A stretch of 64,000 nt of DNA. Source: Cryobacterium sp. PH31-AA6 (GTDB lineage Bacteria; Actinomycetota; Actinomycetes; Actinomycetales; Microbacteriaceae). The translations under genes were made by a program, and so were the position numbers. Positions 1-8,790 of the stretch are shown piece by piece. How positions within the stretch are numbered: the stretch's first letter is position 1; every line of letters begins with the position of its first letter. Location of the stretch: positions 1 to 64,000 of the forward strand of contig NZ_JASISS010000015.1 of the NCBI RefSeq assembly GCF_030063195.1, read 5' to 3'. The notes beneath the pieces were generated by a model that made no database searches, was not told where the DNA came from, and saw only the letters and a program-made list of their open reading frames with translations.

Positions 1-127
1 ACCACGCATGGCCAACGCCACCAAACCCCAGGTGGGCAGATCTGTTGGCCATGAGTGGGCAGTTTTCATGGCCACCAGCGGGCATTTCTACTGGCCGCCC
101 GTGGGCAGATCGGATTGGCCATTGACA
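1..127. mobile_element. Terminal repeats of an IS21-like insertion sequence (end only)
   Basis: Three consecutive 23-bp units occupy about 50-118, each beginning TGGCC and carrying a GGGCA core, with a related unit just upstream. Read on the minus strand the end starts TGTCAATGGCC at 127. Repeated GGCCA/GGGCA-type transposase sites starting with TGT are known at IS21-family ends in actinobacteria (family assignment from memory). The transposase genes would lie left of the window. The neighbouring minus-strand gene reads straight into this end. Confidence 0.5.
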
Positions 128-755
128 GACCCGCCTTCCGCATGTTGCGGGTGACATTCAAAGTCGCAATCGTCAGCACCATGATGAAACAGACGATTGG
201 TGCGGCGGCTTTGAACCGCTCCTTCACGCCATGCATCTTCGTAGCTGCGAGGCGGTCGACGTCGTTGTGAACCACGTCCCCGTATATGTAGGCGAACGCC
301 AGCTCCGTGTCACTCAGGAACTCACTCTTGTTTCCTTCTGCATCCTCAATCTGCGTGCTGGCGCCGAGGATGTCTTTTCCCTTTGGCTGTATCCGATTCC
401 AGTCTGAGCGAATGGCAGCGAGGGCATTCCGCAGCTTCTCATCGGGGCTGTTCTTCGCAAAGTACCCGAGGGCGTTGAGGACTTTGATGTAGTGAACGCT
501 GTCTTCTTGGAGCAACAGGGGACGTACTCGTGCAGCTGCGGATTCGACCTGTTCCTCAGGAGGGAGAACCTGTATGAGGTACCCCTGATCCTCAGCAGCG
601 ACGAACTGATATGTCATCTCCATTGTGGAGAGCTTATGAAGGAGCGCTTTGTCGGCTGCAAGAGAGTGAGCCTCCACACGCCTTGCCCGCAGTACGAACC
701 CAGACAAGACAGCGATGTGACGTTCTTCAACTTGCTGCTTACGGGCATCAGTCAT
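66..755 (-). CDS. Hypothetical membrane-anchored protein, 3' end replaced by IS sequence
   Basis: The product is 229 aa. The first ~209 residues look native: charged and helical, ending in a hydrophobic stretch (APIVCFIMVLTIATLNV) that could be one membrane helix. The last ~20 residues (from LSMANP onward) are encoded by the IS21-like end at 1-127, so the original C-terminus is lost. The gene is divergent from the MmeI-type restriction gene, with 67 bp between the start codons, and may have belonged to the same defence island. I do not recognise a family. It may be a pseudogene in practice. Confidence 0.6.
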   Translation of the reverse strand: MTDARKQQVEERHIAVLSGFVLRARRVEAHSLAADKALLHKLSTMEMTYQFVAAEDQGYLIQVLPPEEQVESAAARVRPLLLQEDSVHYIKVLNALGYFAKNSPDEKLRNALAAIRSDWNRIQPKGKDILGASTQIEDAEGNKSEFLSDTELAFAYIYGDVVHNDVDRLAATKMHGVKERFKAAAPIVCFIMVLTIATLNVTRNMRKAGLSMANPICPRAASRNARWWP

Positions 756-822
756 TCCTTCATTCTTCCCGATTCGACTGATGCTCCCGTGCTGAGCATC
801 GCTCGGTCCGTAAACTGAGCGA

Positions 823-3684
823 GTGACTTCCGGGGATGTTAAAACAGGCGTTGATCTCTCACGTCAAAAAGCTCGTATCTTTGCCGACAAATGGGCAACG
901 GTAACGAATGAGAAGCAGTTCGCCCAGTCCTTCTGGAGCGACTTTTTCCACCAGGTCATCGGCGTTGAAGACCTGTTGGCAACGGGAGTGGACTTCGAGT
1001 TCCCCATCAAGAACGTTGCTACTGGCACGACGAACTTCATCGACGTCCTGTGGGGTGGCGTGGTTCTTATTGAACACAAGTCCGCAGGCAAGTCGCTGGA
1101 TGGTGCGGAAGTTCAGGCTCGTCAATACATGGTCTCTCTCAGCCCTCACCTGCGACCACCCGTTCTCATCGTTTCCGATTTTGCCAATATTCGAATCATT
1201 GACGTGCTGCTTGGCACGAGCGTGCAGTTCCCGCTCACAGGCCTGCCGAAGCACCTCGACCACCTCGATTCGATCTTCAAGGTCTACGGGTCAAAGGCCA
1301 CCGCACAAGAGATCGACGCAGATATCAAAGCCGTCAACTTGATGGCAAACCTCTATGTGGAGTTTGAGAAGAACGGCTACGAGGGACATGCCGCGAGCGT
1401 GTTCATGGTTCGCATTCTCTTCCTGAACTTCGGTGATGACACCCGCATGTGGAAGAAGGGACTCTTCGCTGACTTCTTGGCTGAGTCTGCTGAATCAGGG
1501 GCTGGTTTGGGTGGCAGTATTCAGGAGCTTTTCCAGATTCTGAACACCCACAAGGAGGAGCGACCGCAGAACCTGCCCGCCTCCATTTCGGCGTTCCCTT
1601 ATGTGAACGGTGGACTTTTCAAAGAAGTCATCCCCGTCTTCTCCTTCAATGCTGAGATGCGAACAGCACTGATTGCTTCCAGTAGTTATGACTGGTCAAA
1701 AATATCGCCAGCCATCTTCGGGGCGATGTTCCAGACGATCAAATCGAAAGAAAATCGTCGTGCTTTGGGCGAGCACTATACGAGTCAGCAGAACATCCTG
1801 AAAGTAATACGCCCGCTCTTCCTTGACGAATATCTTGAACAGCTCCGTAAGGTCTGGGATGACCGTGCTGGACTCAAAAAGCTCCGCAAAGACCTCGGAA
1901 CCAAGAACTACCTTGACCCAGCAGCGGGCAGCGGGAACTTCCTTCTCGTCGCCTACAAGCGATTGAGGGACATAGAACACAAGATCATCGCTCGCCTGAT
2001 TGAGCTTGAAGGCAAAGTAACCACGGGACACGACGGAGAAGAACTCCAAGTCGGTCTGGATGGCTTGGGAACTATCGGTCTCACGGTCAGCCTCGAGCAA
2101 TTCCACGCCATCGAATTTGAGCAGTGGAGTTCGCAAATCGCTTCGGTTGCGATGTACCTCGCTGAGCATCAGGCGAATCAGGAATTGGATGAGCTGACTG
2201 GTGCAGCTCCAACGATCTTCCCGCTCTCCCACGCAGCCACAATTCGTCAGGGCAACGCCCTTCGGATTGACTGGGCGGACGTTTGCCCAATGAATAACGA
2301 CACGATAATCATGGGTAATCCCCCGTTCTATGGCTCCTCATGGCTGAGTGCTGACCAGAAGGATGACCAAGCCCTCGTGTGGGGGAAGACGAAGAGTGCA
2401 GGCATTCTGGATTACGTTGCGTCTTGGTATCTGGTAGCCGCTCGCCAAATGGAAGGCACGACCGCACGAGCTGCTTTTGTTTCCACCAGCTCCATCTCCC
2501 AAGGTCAACAGCCGCCCGTCATCTGGGGTGCTTTGAAGCAGCTCGGCATGGGTATCGACTTCGCTCACCGTACTTTTGCTTGGAACAATGACGGCGGAAA
2601 GAACGCAGCAGTCCACTGCGTCATCATCTGTTTCTCCGCCAACGGAAAACCATCTCTTCGTTCGTTGTGGTCTTATCCCAGCCTGAAAGCCGAACCTGTG
2701 CTGGTTCGTGTGAAGAACATCAACTCGTACCTGCTGGATGCCACGGACGCTCTGATTACGAGCCGAAGCAACCCGCTTCAGGGTGGGACTCAGAAGATGA
2801 CGAACGGCAATAAGCCCGTCGACGGCGGTCTCCTCTCCAACATCTCGGTTGAGGAAGCTCAGGAAATTGAGGCGACTGACCCCATTGCCGCGAAATACCT
2901 GAGACGTGTGGTTGGCAGTGCTGAACTTATCGGTGGAAGCCTTCGTTATGGACTCTGGCTGAAAGATGCTGACCCGTCTGATTTGCTCGCCTCCCCCGTG
3001 CTGAAAGACCGCATTGCAAAGGTGCGAGAGATGCGACTCGCTTCCACAAAGTTGGATACACAGAAGTCCGCAACACGAGCATGGGAATGGCAGCAAGCTC
3101 TTCGCCAGCCCACGACTGAATACCTTGCTGTTCCTCGTGTTTCCTCGCAGGAGCGGGAGTATGTCCCAATGGCTGTCATGCCTGCGAACGTCGTTCCGAA
3201 CGACAAGCTGCTCTACATTCCGAATGCCACCTCTGAGACCTTCGGAATCATGATGAGCAGCGTCTTCAACATCTGGAATCGGGCTATCTCTGGTCGGCTG
3301 AAGTCCGACTACTCTTTGTCTGCCGAGGTCACCTACAACAATTTCCCGTTCCCCGATTTGAGCAACGAGGCAACGATGAAAAAGGTGCAGTCAGCCGCTG
3401 ATGCAGTTTTGGTTGCACGTGAGCAGTTCCCCACCAGTTCGCTCGCCGTTCTCTACAACCGCAACGCAATGCCGCTGGCTCTTCGCAACGCCCACAACGC
3501 TCTGGATAAAGCGGTGCTGAATGCGTACGGGCTGAAAGCCAACGCAACGGATGCTGGAGTGTTGGAACTTCTCTTTGGCATGTATGCAGACCTCACTCAG
3601 GGCCTGCTCGCACCTGAGAAGAAAACGAAACGACGTGGAGCTTCACCCACGGAAGACCTGAACTCATACGTCCTGAATCACTGA
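823..3684 (+). CDS. MmeI-like (type IIL) fused restriction endonuclease/DNA adenine methyltransferase
   Basis: The 953-aa product cuts and methylates DNA with one polypeptide. The N-terminus carries D74, nine residues, then E84-H-K86, the same D-X9-E-X-K spacing as the MmeI nuclease site. Methyltransferase motif I (DPAAGSGNFLL) lies near residue 365 and the catalytic NPPF motif near 498. The C-terminal third should contain the target-recognition domain. Length matches the MmeI family (~920 aa). The start is GTG at 823. Because cleavage and protection share one recognition domain, no separate specificity subunit is needed. The gene appears intact. The recognition sequence cannot be read from this. 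Confidence 0.9.
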   Translation: MTSGDVKTGVDLSRQKARIFADKWATVTNEKQFAQSFWSDFFHQVIGVEDLLATGVDFEFPIKNVATGTTNFIDVLWGGVVLIEHKSAGKSLDGAEVQARQYMVSLSPHLRPPVLIVSDFANIRIIDVLLGTSVQFPLTGLPKHLDHLDSIFKVYGSKATAQEIDADIKAVNLMANLYVEFEKNGYEGHAASVFMVRILFLNFGDDTRMWKKGLFADFLAESAESGAGLGGSIQELFQILNTHKEERPQNLPASISAFPYVNGGLFKEVIPVFSFNAEMRTALIASSSYDWSKISPAIFGAMFQTIKSKENRRALGEHYTSQQNILKVIRPLFLDEYLEQLRKVWDDRAGLKKLRKDLGTKNYLDPAAGSGNFLLVAYKRLRDIEHKIIARLIELEGKVTTGHDGEELQVGLDGLGTIGLTVSLEQFHAIEFEQWSSQIASVAMYLAEHQANQELDELTGAAPTIFPLSHAATIRQGNALRIDWADVCPMNNDTIIMGNPPFYGSSWLSADQKDDQALVWGKTKSAGILDYVASWYLVAARQMEGTTARAAFVSTSSISQGQQPPVIWGALKQLGMGIDFAHRTFAWNNDGGKNAAVHCVIICFSANGKPSLRSLWSYPSLKAEPVLVRVKNINSYLLDATDALITSRSNPLQGGTQKMTNGNKPVDGGLLSNISVEEAQEIEATDPIAAKYLRRVVGSAELIGGSLRYGLWLKDADPSDLLASPVLKDRIAKVREMRLASTKLDTQKSATRAWEWQQALRQPTTEYLAVPRVSSQEREYVPMAVMPANVVPNDKLLYIPNATSETFGIMMSSVFNIWNRAISGRLKSDYSLSAEVTYNNFPFPDLSNEATMKKVQSAADAVLVAREQFPTSSLAVLYNRNAMPLALRNAHNALDKAVLNAYGLKANATDAGVLELLFGMYADLTQGLLAPEKKTKRRGASPTEDLNSYVLNH

Positions 3685-4087
3685 GCGTGTCGGCCGAGGT
3701 CGATATGAAGATGTCGATGCCGAGGTGGTCCTTCGCGATTTGCCGTGCTCGCAGCAGGTACTCGTAGTACTTGAGCATCAGGCGTTCTGAGGGATCGCTA
3801 TCGAGTGTGAAGTGCGAAACGCTGACCTGTTGCATCGCGTGGAAGCGCGTCAGCGGTCGGTACTTTGCCTGTGCTTTCGCGTAGTCACGGGCAGGGTCGA
3901 ACTACGTCTGATAGGTGAATCGCGGCACCGGGTCGCCGGTGTGAGCCCAAACGATCATCGCTTCGACCAGATCGCGCAGATACTGCAGTACGTTCTTCGA
4001 GAGAAAGCCGCGGTCTGTCGTGATCATTGAGATGTTGGTGTCGATGGCATCACTCGCCGCGCGGACCTGTCCCTCGAGCGTGGCCAT
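3685..4087 (-). pseudogene. Remnant of an unrecognised gene, interrupted by an in-frame amber codon
   Basis: The frame from ATG at 4087 gives MATLEGQVRAASDAIDTNIS and continues through a helical segment to a TAG at 3902-3904. It resumes in the same frame (FDPARDYAKAQAKYRPLTRF), running through a second segment rich in Y, L and R until it meets the 3' end of the MmeI-like gene near 3685. The two halves keep plausible protein composition, so this looks like one gene with a nonsense mutation and a lost 3' part rather than two small genes. Family unknown. Confidence 0.5.
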
Positions 4088-4160
4088 CAGACAACCCGCT
4101 GGAGGGCGAGAAGGTCGCGGACCGTCAACGCAAGAGAATCAGCGAAGGCGTCTAAGTGCA

Positions 4161-5279
4161 TCACGACATCGGCTCCGGTTCGTTCGCTGCATGCGGCACG
4201 CGTGACGCCGCGATCGCGTAGAGCCCGACCGGCAGCCCCGACCCCGACAGGAACGTCTCTTCGTCGACGCCCGCCTCACTGAGCACCTCTTTCGCGCGCG
4301 GCAGCATCGACGGCATCTCCAACGACGAGATGCGACCCGGCTCCGCCCGCCGCCACCCGTTCTGCGACATCCGAATGATGGCGTTCCGATACGACACGTC
4401 GCCCATCACGCCGAGCGCACGAGCACGGTAGAGAAGCGCTGCAAGGCTTACACCCCAGTGCTCTTTCAGCTCCGCGAGCTGCGCCCACGCCTTGCCCGCG
4501 GTGGAGCCAGGGAGGAACGGCGCGATCTCCTCGGCCGGCATCAGGAACTCCGCAGCGAAGCGATTAGCCTGCTCCTCCGCAACCTTCCCCCCGGGCTCGG
4601 CATCGTGATGCATGATCAGATGCCCGAGCTCGTGGGCGACGTCGAAGCGCTGCCGGTAGTAGTCATCCTTCACCGGGTTTAGGACGATAATCGGGCGCGT
4701 CGCCGAGTGCAGCGAGTAGGCGTCAATTGCCGCTATGCCCGGCTCGCTGAACACCACCACGACGCCGCTGCGCTCAACCAGGCGCACGACGTGCTGCACC
4801 GGCCCCGGCGCGACGCCGAAGAACTCGCGTGCCTCTCGGGCTGCGACCTCAGGCGTCATCGACCGCTCGTCCGGGTTGACAGAAAGGTCGGGCAACAGCG
4901 CTTCGGGGAACTCGACCGCGTTCTCCAGCATTCCCGCGACCTCGGCGACGAACCGGCCGTATGCCTCCGCCTCGTCCTGCGCGATCTGTGGCGTTGAGCG
5001 CAGCGACCGGAAGTGCGGCTTGTTGATCTTCGGCGGCGCACCGCCACTGAAGAACTGTGGTTCGACGCGGAGCGCCAACGCGAGCTTCGCTACCGTCGCG
5101 CGGTTCGGTTGCTTGGCGCCACTCTCCCAAGCCGTCATCGAGGCCGGCGACATCGCGATCAGCGCAGCGAGGTGTGACTTCTTAAGGCCCGCGAGTTGCC
5201 GGGCCATGGTGAGGCGCTCACCGTTGAAGAACGAAGCTGCGGCGGCGAGCGTCTGGGACGGCCGACGCTGTTCAGCCAT
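4161..5279 (-). CDS. XRE-family regulator with ImmA/IrrE metallopeptidase domain
   Basis: Residues ~10-65 form a Cro/CI-type helix-turn-helix (LAALIAMSPASMTAWESG). The C-terminal half has the zinc-peptidase motif HELGH in the context FDVAHELGHLIMHHD, followed by EEQANRFAAEFLMP, the usual third ligand region of COG2856 proteins. Such proteins cleave a partner repressor or antitoxin in phages, ICEs and stress systems. I start at ATG 5279 because it overlaps the upstream stop codon (AATGGCTGA, 8-nt overlap), implying translational coupling to the 265-aa gene. The in-frame extension to 5360 is composition-poor and overlaps that gene. Confidence 0.88.
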   Translation of the reverse strand: MAEQRRPSQTLAAAASFFNGERLTMARQLAGLKKSHLAALIAMSPASMTAWESGAKQPNRATVAKLALALRVEPQFFSGGAPPKINKPHFRSLRSTPQIAQDEAEAYGRFVAEVAGMLENAVEFPEALLPDLSVNPDERSMTPEVAAREAREFFGVAPGPVQHVVRLVERSGVVVVFSEPGIAAIDAYSLHSATRPIIVLNPVKDDYYRQRFDVAHELGHLIMHHDAEPGGKVAEEQANRFAAEFLMPAEEIAPFLPGSTAGKAWAQLAELKEHWGVSLAALLYRARALGVMGDVSYRNAIIRMSQNGWRRAEPGRISSLEMPSMLPRAKEVLSEAGVDEETFLSGSGLPVGLYAIAASRVPHAANEPEPMS

Positions 5280-6069
5280 TCGCTGCACCCGACCCCTCGT
5301 CCGTGCGCGGCTTCTTGATGCGCATCGGCACGTCGTCGACGTCGGTTGAAGCGCCGTCACCAGGCATAGCCGACGGCACCGACAGGCCGGTGCCGCCGAT
5401 CAAAGTGCCGTCGGACAGGAGCAGTTTTCGCCAGTGCCAGCAGGAGTCCTTTGGGTATTTGGGGTTCTTACTCTGCCCAATGTAGAGCTCGAATTGCTTC
5501 GTCGTCGGGTTGAAAGCGTGCGCCGCCACCAACGTCACGCCGACGAAGTCGTCGTCATCGGGAATGCCCGGGATCGATTCCAGGCCGAACTCATCGTCAC
5601 GGAACAAGGTGTCCTCACGGATGAACTCCTGAGACGCGACCCGACGCTTCGCGTCGCTGCGTTGCACCCATTTAATGTCGTCGATCTCGCCAAACGGGTA
5701 TGACTGCAGTAGCACGCGGTACCCCTCGATCGCCCAGCCGGGAGACTGCTTGTAGTCGCTGCGGATGACCGCGCCAGGCGCGAGCTTCGGCATCGCTCGG
5801 AAAACCTCCGGCGTGATGCCGCGCTTCACGACGTCGTCACCGCGGCTGTCGACGTCGTCACCCAGCTTGAAGCGCCCGTTGGACGTCGCCCGGTCGATGA
5901 GGTCCCTCAGGTGTTTGAAGTTCAGGAAGCCGACTACCCCCTGGTCGTGGCCCTGGTCCTCGTCGTACAGCTGATCCGTCGCCGCGAACGCAGCCGGGGC
6001 CGCCCAGGTCAGGGTCTTGAGCAGGCCGGAGCCCTTGAGGCTCACAATGGGGTTGTCTTCTGTAGTCAC
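5272..6069 (-). CDS. Hypothetical protein coupled to the ImmA/XRE gene
   Basis: The 265-aa soluble product has no domain I recognise. It has short acidic runs (DDDD near residue 177), a WHWRK segment and a Pro/Asp-rich tail. It is the first gene of a two-gene minus-strand unit and its stop codon overlaps the start of the XRE/ImmA gene. By analogy with other ImmA pairs it could be the cleaved partner, a toxin, or a sensor. That is inference from context only. Confidence 0.75.
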   Translation of the reverse strand: MTTEDNPIVSLKGSGLLKTLTWAAPAAFAATDQLYDEDQGHDQGVVGFLNFKHLRDLIDRATSNGRFKLGDDVDSRGDDVVKRGITPEVFRAMPKLAPGAVIRSDYKQSPGWAIEGYRVLLQSYPFGEIDDIKWVQRSDAKRRVASQEFIREDTLFRDDEFGLESIPGIPDDDDFVGVTLVAAHAFNPTTKQFELYIGQSKNPKYPKDSCWHWRKLLLSDGTLIGGTGLSVPSAMPGDGASTDVDDVPMRIKKPRTDEGSGAANG

Positions 6070-6362
6070 GTGATCAGGCTACACGATGGTCAGTATTTAA
6101 TGTAAGCAATTTCACCCTCGGTGTGTTGGTTGGCCAAATGAGCCACTTTTCTTGTTTTGGCTCGACCTAGACGGGCGTTTCTACCCTGGGAATCAGCCAT
6201 CGACACGCTTCTCTCCCCTGACCCGACTGACGAGAACTAGGAACCGAAAGGTACTGGGCCGGTACTCCCGCTTGATGAGCTGGCTCTACGTCCTCGCGCC
6301 TCGTTGCACGGCGCCCCGGGCCCTCGTGTCCGCCGCTCGCCGCCCAGCGCCAACCCGTGGTT
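6070..6362. other. Intergenic region without a recognised gene
   Basis: The first ~50 bp are AT-rich (TTAAATACTGACC on the minus strand) and probably hold the promoter of the 265-aa gene. Around 6127-6165 lies TTGGCCAAATGAGCCACTTT, faintly like the IS21-type repeats at the left edge of the window. I see no convincing reading frame in the rest. Confidence 0.4.
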
Positions 6363-6488
6363 CTAGATCATGCTGACGAGGTCGCATGACGGGCAGCGCC
6401 AGTAGGGCGTGGCGGTGGTGCCGGCGGGCAGCATCGGGATGAGGCAGTGCTCGCAGTTGGGTGATGCGCCCAGGTCATCCGTGTGCAT
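6363..6488 (-). CDS. Small zinc-ribbon protein (41 aa), possibly 5'-truncated
   Basis: ATG at 6488 to TAG at 6363 encodes 41 residues with two CxxC knuckles, CEHC (residues 12-15) and CPSC (32-35), separated by 16 residues as in a compact zinc ribbon. It starts 29 bp from the end of a Tn402-like miniature element and the upstream frame runs into that element, so the original gene may have been longer. No clear ribosome-binding site is visible. Function unknown; DNA binding or scaffolding is typical of such ribbons. Confidence 0.5.
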   Translation of the reverse strand: MHTDDLGASPNCEHCLIPMLPAGTTATPYWRCPSCDLVSMI

Positions 6489-6517
6489 GAAGGCACGATA
6501 CCCCCGGGCGCGACGGG

Positions 6518-6940
6518 TGTCATTTTCCGTTCACGTCTGTACAAGGGCCCGCGTGTTTTCGGGGTTGTGCAGGCGAGTGTTGAGCACTGCTCTTTCCGTT
6601 CACCCCTGCACTAAAAGGGTTTTTGCTCACTACTGCTCTGCACAAAGGAGGTGCCGGGTTGGACGCAGAATCGGTGCACATTGCCGAGTTCGGCAACGTT
6701 GACGATGCCGGATGCCCTATGGGATCGCACGAAGAGAGTGTCGGCGGTGGTGGCGCCGTTGTCGGCACAAGCGATCGTAGGCAGGGCCGCCGTCGATGCG
6801 TCCGTGCTGTGGTCGCGGCGGCCCGGTCAAGTTGAATGCCATGCCCGCTGCAGAAGGCCAACTGAGCAGAAAAAACCTCGGCAATCGATCTCCGAACCAG
6901 TTGTGCAGGCGTGTAGGGACATTTGTGCAATCGTGAACGG
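6518..6940. mobile_element. Tn402-like miniature element, copy 1 (interrupted)
   Basis: It starts TGTCATTTTCCGTTCACG and carries spaced TTTCCGTTCAC..CTGCAC sites like the multiple TniA-binding sites at Tn402/Tn5053 ends. It is ~85-90% identical by eye to the copy at 11634-12059 over its whole length. It stops at GTGAACGG (6940). The missing terminal piece (AACGGAAAATGACA) reappears at 11616-11629, with AACGG present on both sides as a 5-bp target duplication. It contains no transposase frame, so it is non-autonomous. Confidence 0.7.
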
Positions 6941-6972
6941 TGAGAATGCTCATCTCGATGTCACTAATCTGC
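6941..6972 (+). repeat. Left terminal inverted repeat of the three-gene transposon
   Basis: The 32 bases are the exact reverse complement of 11259-11290. A second, weaker site (minus-strand sense AATGAGCAGATTAGTGACAT) continues inward, as expected for a transposase that binds several sites per end. Confidence 0.85.
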
Positions 6973-7038
6973 TCATTTGGCTGTCACTGACCAGGTCGCT
7001 ACATCCGGCCAGGGTTGGGAAGTACCACGGGAACGGGT

Positions 7039-8790
7039 CTAGTGATCTTCGTGTCTCACGAGCGTCCGTTCGGGGACGTTTGGGGCTGGGCGTTCGGTGA
7101 GGCTCAGTGCGTAGAGGACATCGGGGTGGGGTGCCAGGGCGGTGAGGTTCCCGTCTGGATCGTGGGGGTAACAGGCGAGTTGGCGGCGGATGAGTAGCCA
7201 GCTGCGCCCCTCAGGGCGTCTATGTCGGTCGCGGGGCGCGATGGCGCCCAGGTGGTCGTGGATCAGGTGGAGGACACTAGCTGCGGTGTCTGCGGTCAGT
7301 GGTCGTCGACCGTGCCAACGGTCGTGAGCATGGTCGTTCGCCGTTGGCTTGGCGTGGTTACGGCTGGTAAATGCCGGCCGGCTGGGTTGGCCGAGGACCC
7401 GTGATATCGGTGGTTGTCCTTCTGGATGCGAAGCGACGGTATGAACGGGCGGGGCGTCGATCTGGGTGCAGGTGACTCTGATCTGCCAGGTGGCCTCGAG
7501 CGTGGGTGGCTGAACAGGCAGCGCGATCTGGCAGTGGTCTGCCGCGGCCTGGATCCGTTTGTTCGTCGCCGCTGGCGGTTCGAATAGCCGCGGTCGGGTG
7601 GCGGCGGGCTGCTGCTGGATGGCGAAGGAGGCGGCGGCACGGAGCAGCGGGCGTGCCGCGACCGGCACATGGAAGACAGCCCAGGTGGAAACGGTCGGTG
7701 CCGTCTGTTTGATCAGTTTCGGGACCATTTTGGTCATCTGGGGCCGCCATGCCAGCCGCAGGGCTACGAGGTCTGGGCGGTGGGCCGCCAGTGTGGCGTA
7801 GCTCATCCCCTGCGGCGATATGCCGGTGAACAGTGCGGTGGCCACGCCTGCGGCGACCATGGGGTGGGCCACGCCCGTTCGGATTCGCTGCAGGGCGTCT
7901 GGGCTGACTGGCAGAGCGTTCAGCCCCGGCCCGCTCAGGACGTCCATGAGGTCGCGGGCCGGGGGAACATCCAGTAGCAGCCCGTGTTCCAAGAACCCGG
8001 CCTGGGCGCCGCGGAGCCGGGCCAGGGTGTGAGCACGGGTAGGGCTGTCAGGTACCAGCCCGGTCAGGAACAGCTGCACGTGCTCCGTGCCAGTCCAGGT
8101 CTCGTCGGGTGCGGGGCGGCTCAACCAGTCGCAGGCCGCCTGTTGCCCGTGCTGATAGGCGGCATCGACCCGTGCGAAGCTCACAGCGTCGAGCCGCCGG
8201 TACGCTTCGGCCCGGAAGTGCGCAACGCCGGCCGCGGGCAGGTCCGGTAGCTGGTCGGTGTCTTGGCGGCCAGACTGTGGCTGCGCCCTGACCCGGGGCG
8301 GGTGGGCCGGCTCGTGCGGGGCGAGGGCCTGTGCCAAGTCTGTGAGCACGTGGTGCTCAATTCCGGTCAGAACGGCGCCCAAGGATGCTGGGATCTGCCG
8401 GGTGTGGCAGACCAGCATCAGGCGGGTGCCGGTCTGCTGGCACAGCCCGATCAGGTGATTCCAGGTGCCGCCCGAGAGCCGATCGGCGCGAAGCACGATC
8501 AGGTCTGTGACCTGATCGGTGACCATCCATACGGCCACGGCCTGCCAGGGGCGTACTACCCCGGTTAGATGTTCAGCCTCGAGCCGGGTCACCGGCCGGT
8601 CAAGGGCGGCCAGCAGGTCGTAAGCGAACGCCGTGGGGCTGGAGGAGGCGGGTGTGGGATGCACCACGACCCGGCCGCGGGCCGGGTCGTGGTGCCCCAG
8701 CAGGCTCGCTGTCACCCGGACGTCGTCCGTGGGGTCCATCAGGATCCGAACCGGCGCAGGTGCATCCGGGTGGTTGGCAGGCTCACCCAC
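7039..8790 (-). CDS. Third transposition protein (TniQ/TnsD position), family not recognised
   Basis: The product is about 583 aa from a GTG at 8790 that overlaps the stop of the ATPase gene by 8 nt (GTGGGTGA), which is why I prefer it to the more upstream ATG at 8847. It is Ala/Pro/His-rich and has no zinc-finger motif that would prove TniQ. Its place after the transposase and ATPase genes suggests target selection or accessory function (inference). The C-terminal ~60 residues, around PEGRSWLLIRRQLACYPHDP, are the most protein-like conserved patch by eye. Confidence 0.7.
   Translation of the reverse strand: MGEPANHPDAPAPVRILMDPTDDVRVTASLLGHHDPARGRVVVHPTPASSSPTAFAYDLLAALDRPVTRLEAEHLTGVVRPWQAVAVWMVTDQVTDLIVLRADRLSGGTWNHLIGLCQQTGTRLMLVCHTRQIPASLGAVLTGIEHHVLTDLAQALAPHEPAHPPRVRAQPQSGRQDTDQLPDLPAAGVAHFRAEAYRRLDAVSFARVDAAYQHGQQAACDWLSRPAPDETWTGTEHVQLFLTGLVPDSPTRAHTLARLRGAQAGFLEHGLLLDVPPARDLMDVLSGPGLNALPVSPDALQRIRTGVAHPMVAAGVATALFTGISPQGMSYATLAAHRPDLVALRLAWRPQMTKMVPKLIKQTAPTVSTWAVFHVPVAARPLLRAAASFAIQQQPAATRPRLFEPPAATNKRIQAAADHCQIALPVQPPTLEATWQIRVTCTQIDAPPVHTVASHPEGQPPISRVLGQPSRPAFTSRNHAKPTANDHAHDRWHGRRPLTADTAASVLHLIHDHLGAIAPRDRHRRPEGRSWLLIRRQLACYPHDPDGNLTALAPHPDVLYALSLTERPAPNVPERTLVRHEDH

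Noticed and set aside
6127-6165. Second IS21-like end
   Set aside because: Only one TGGCC-like unit is present, and the similarity to the repeats at 1-127 is too weak.
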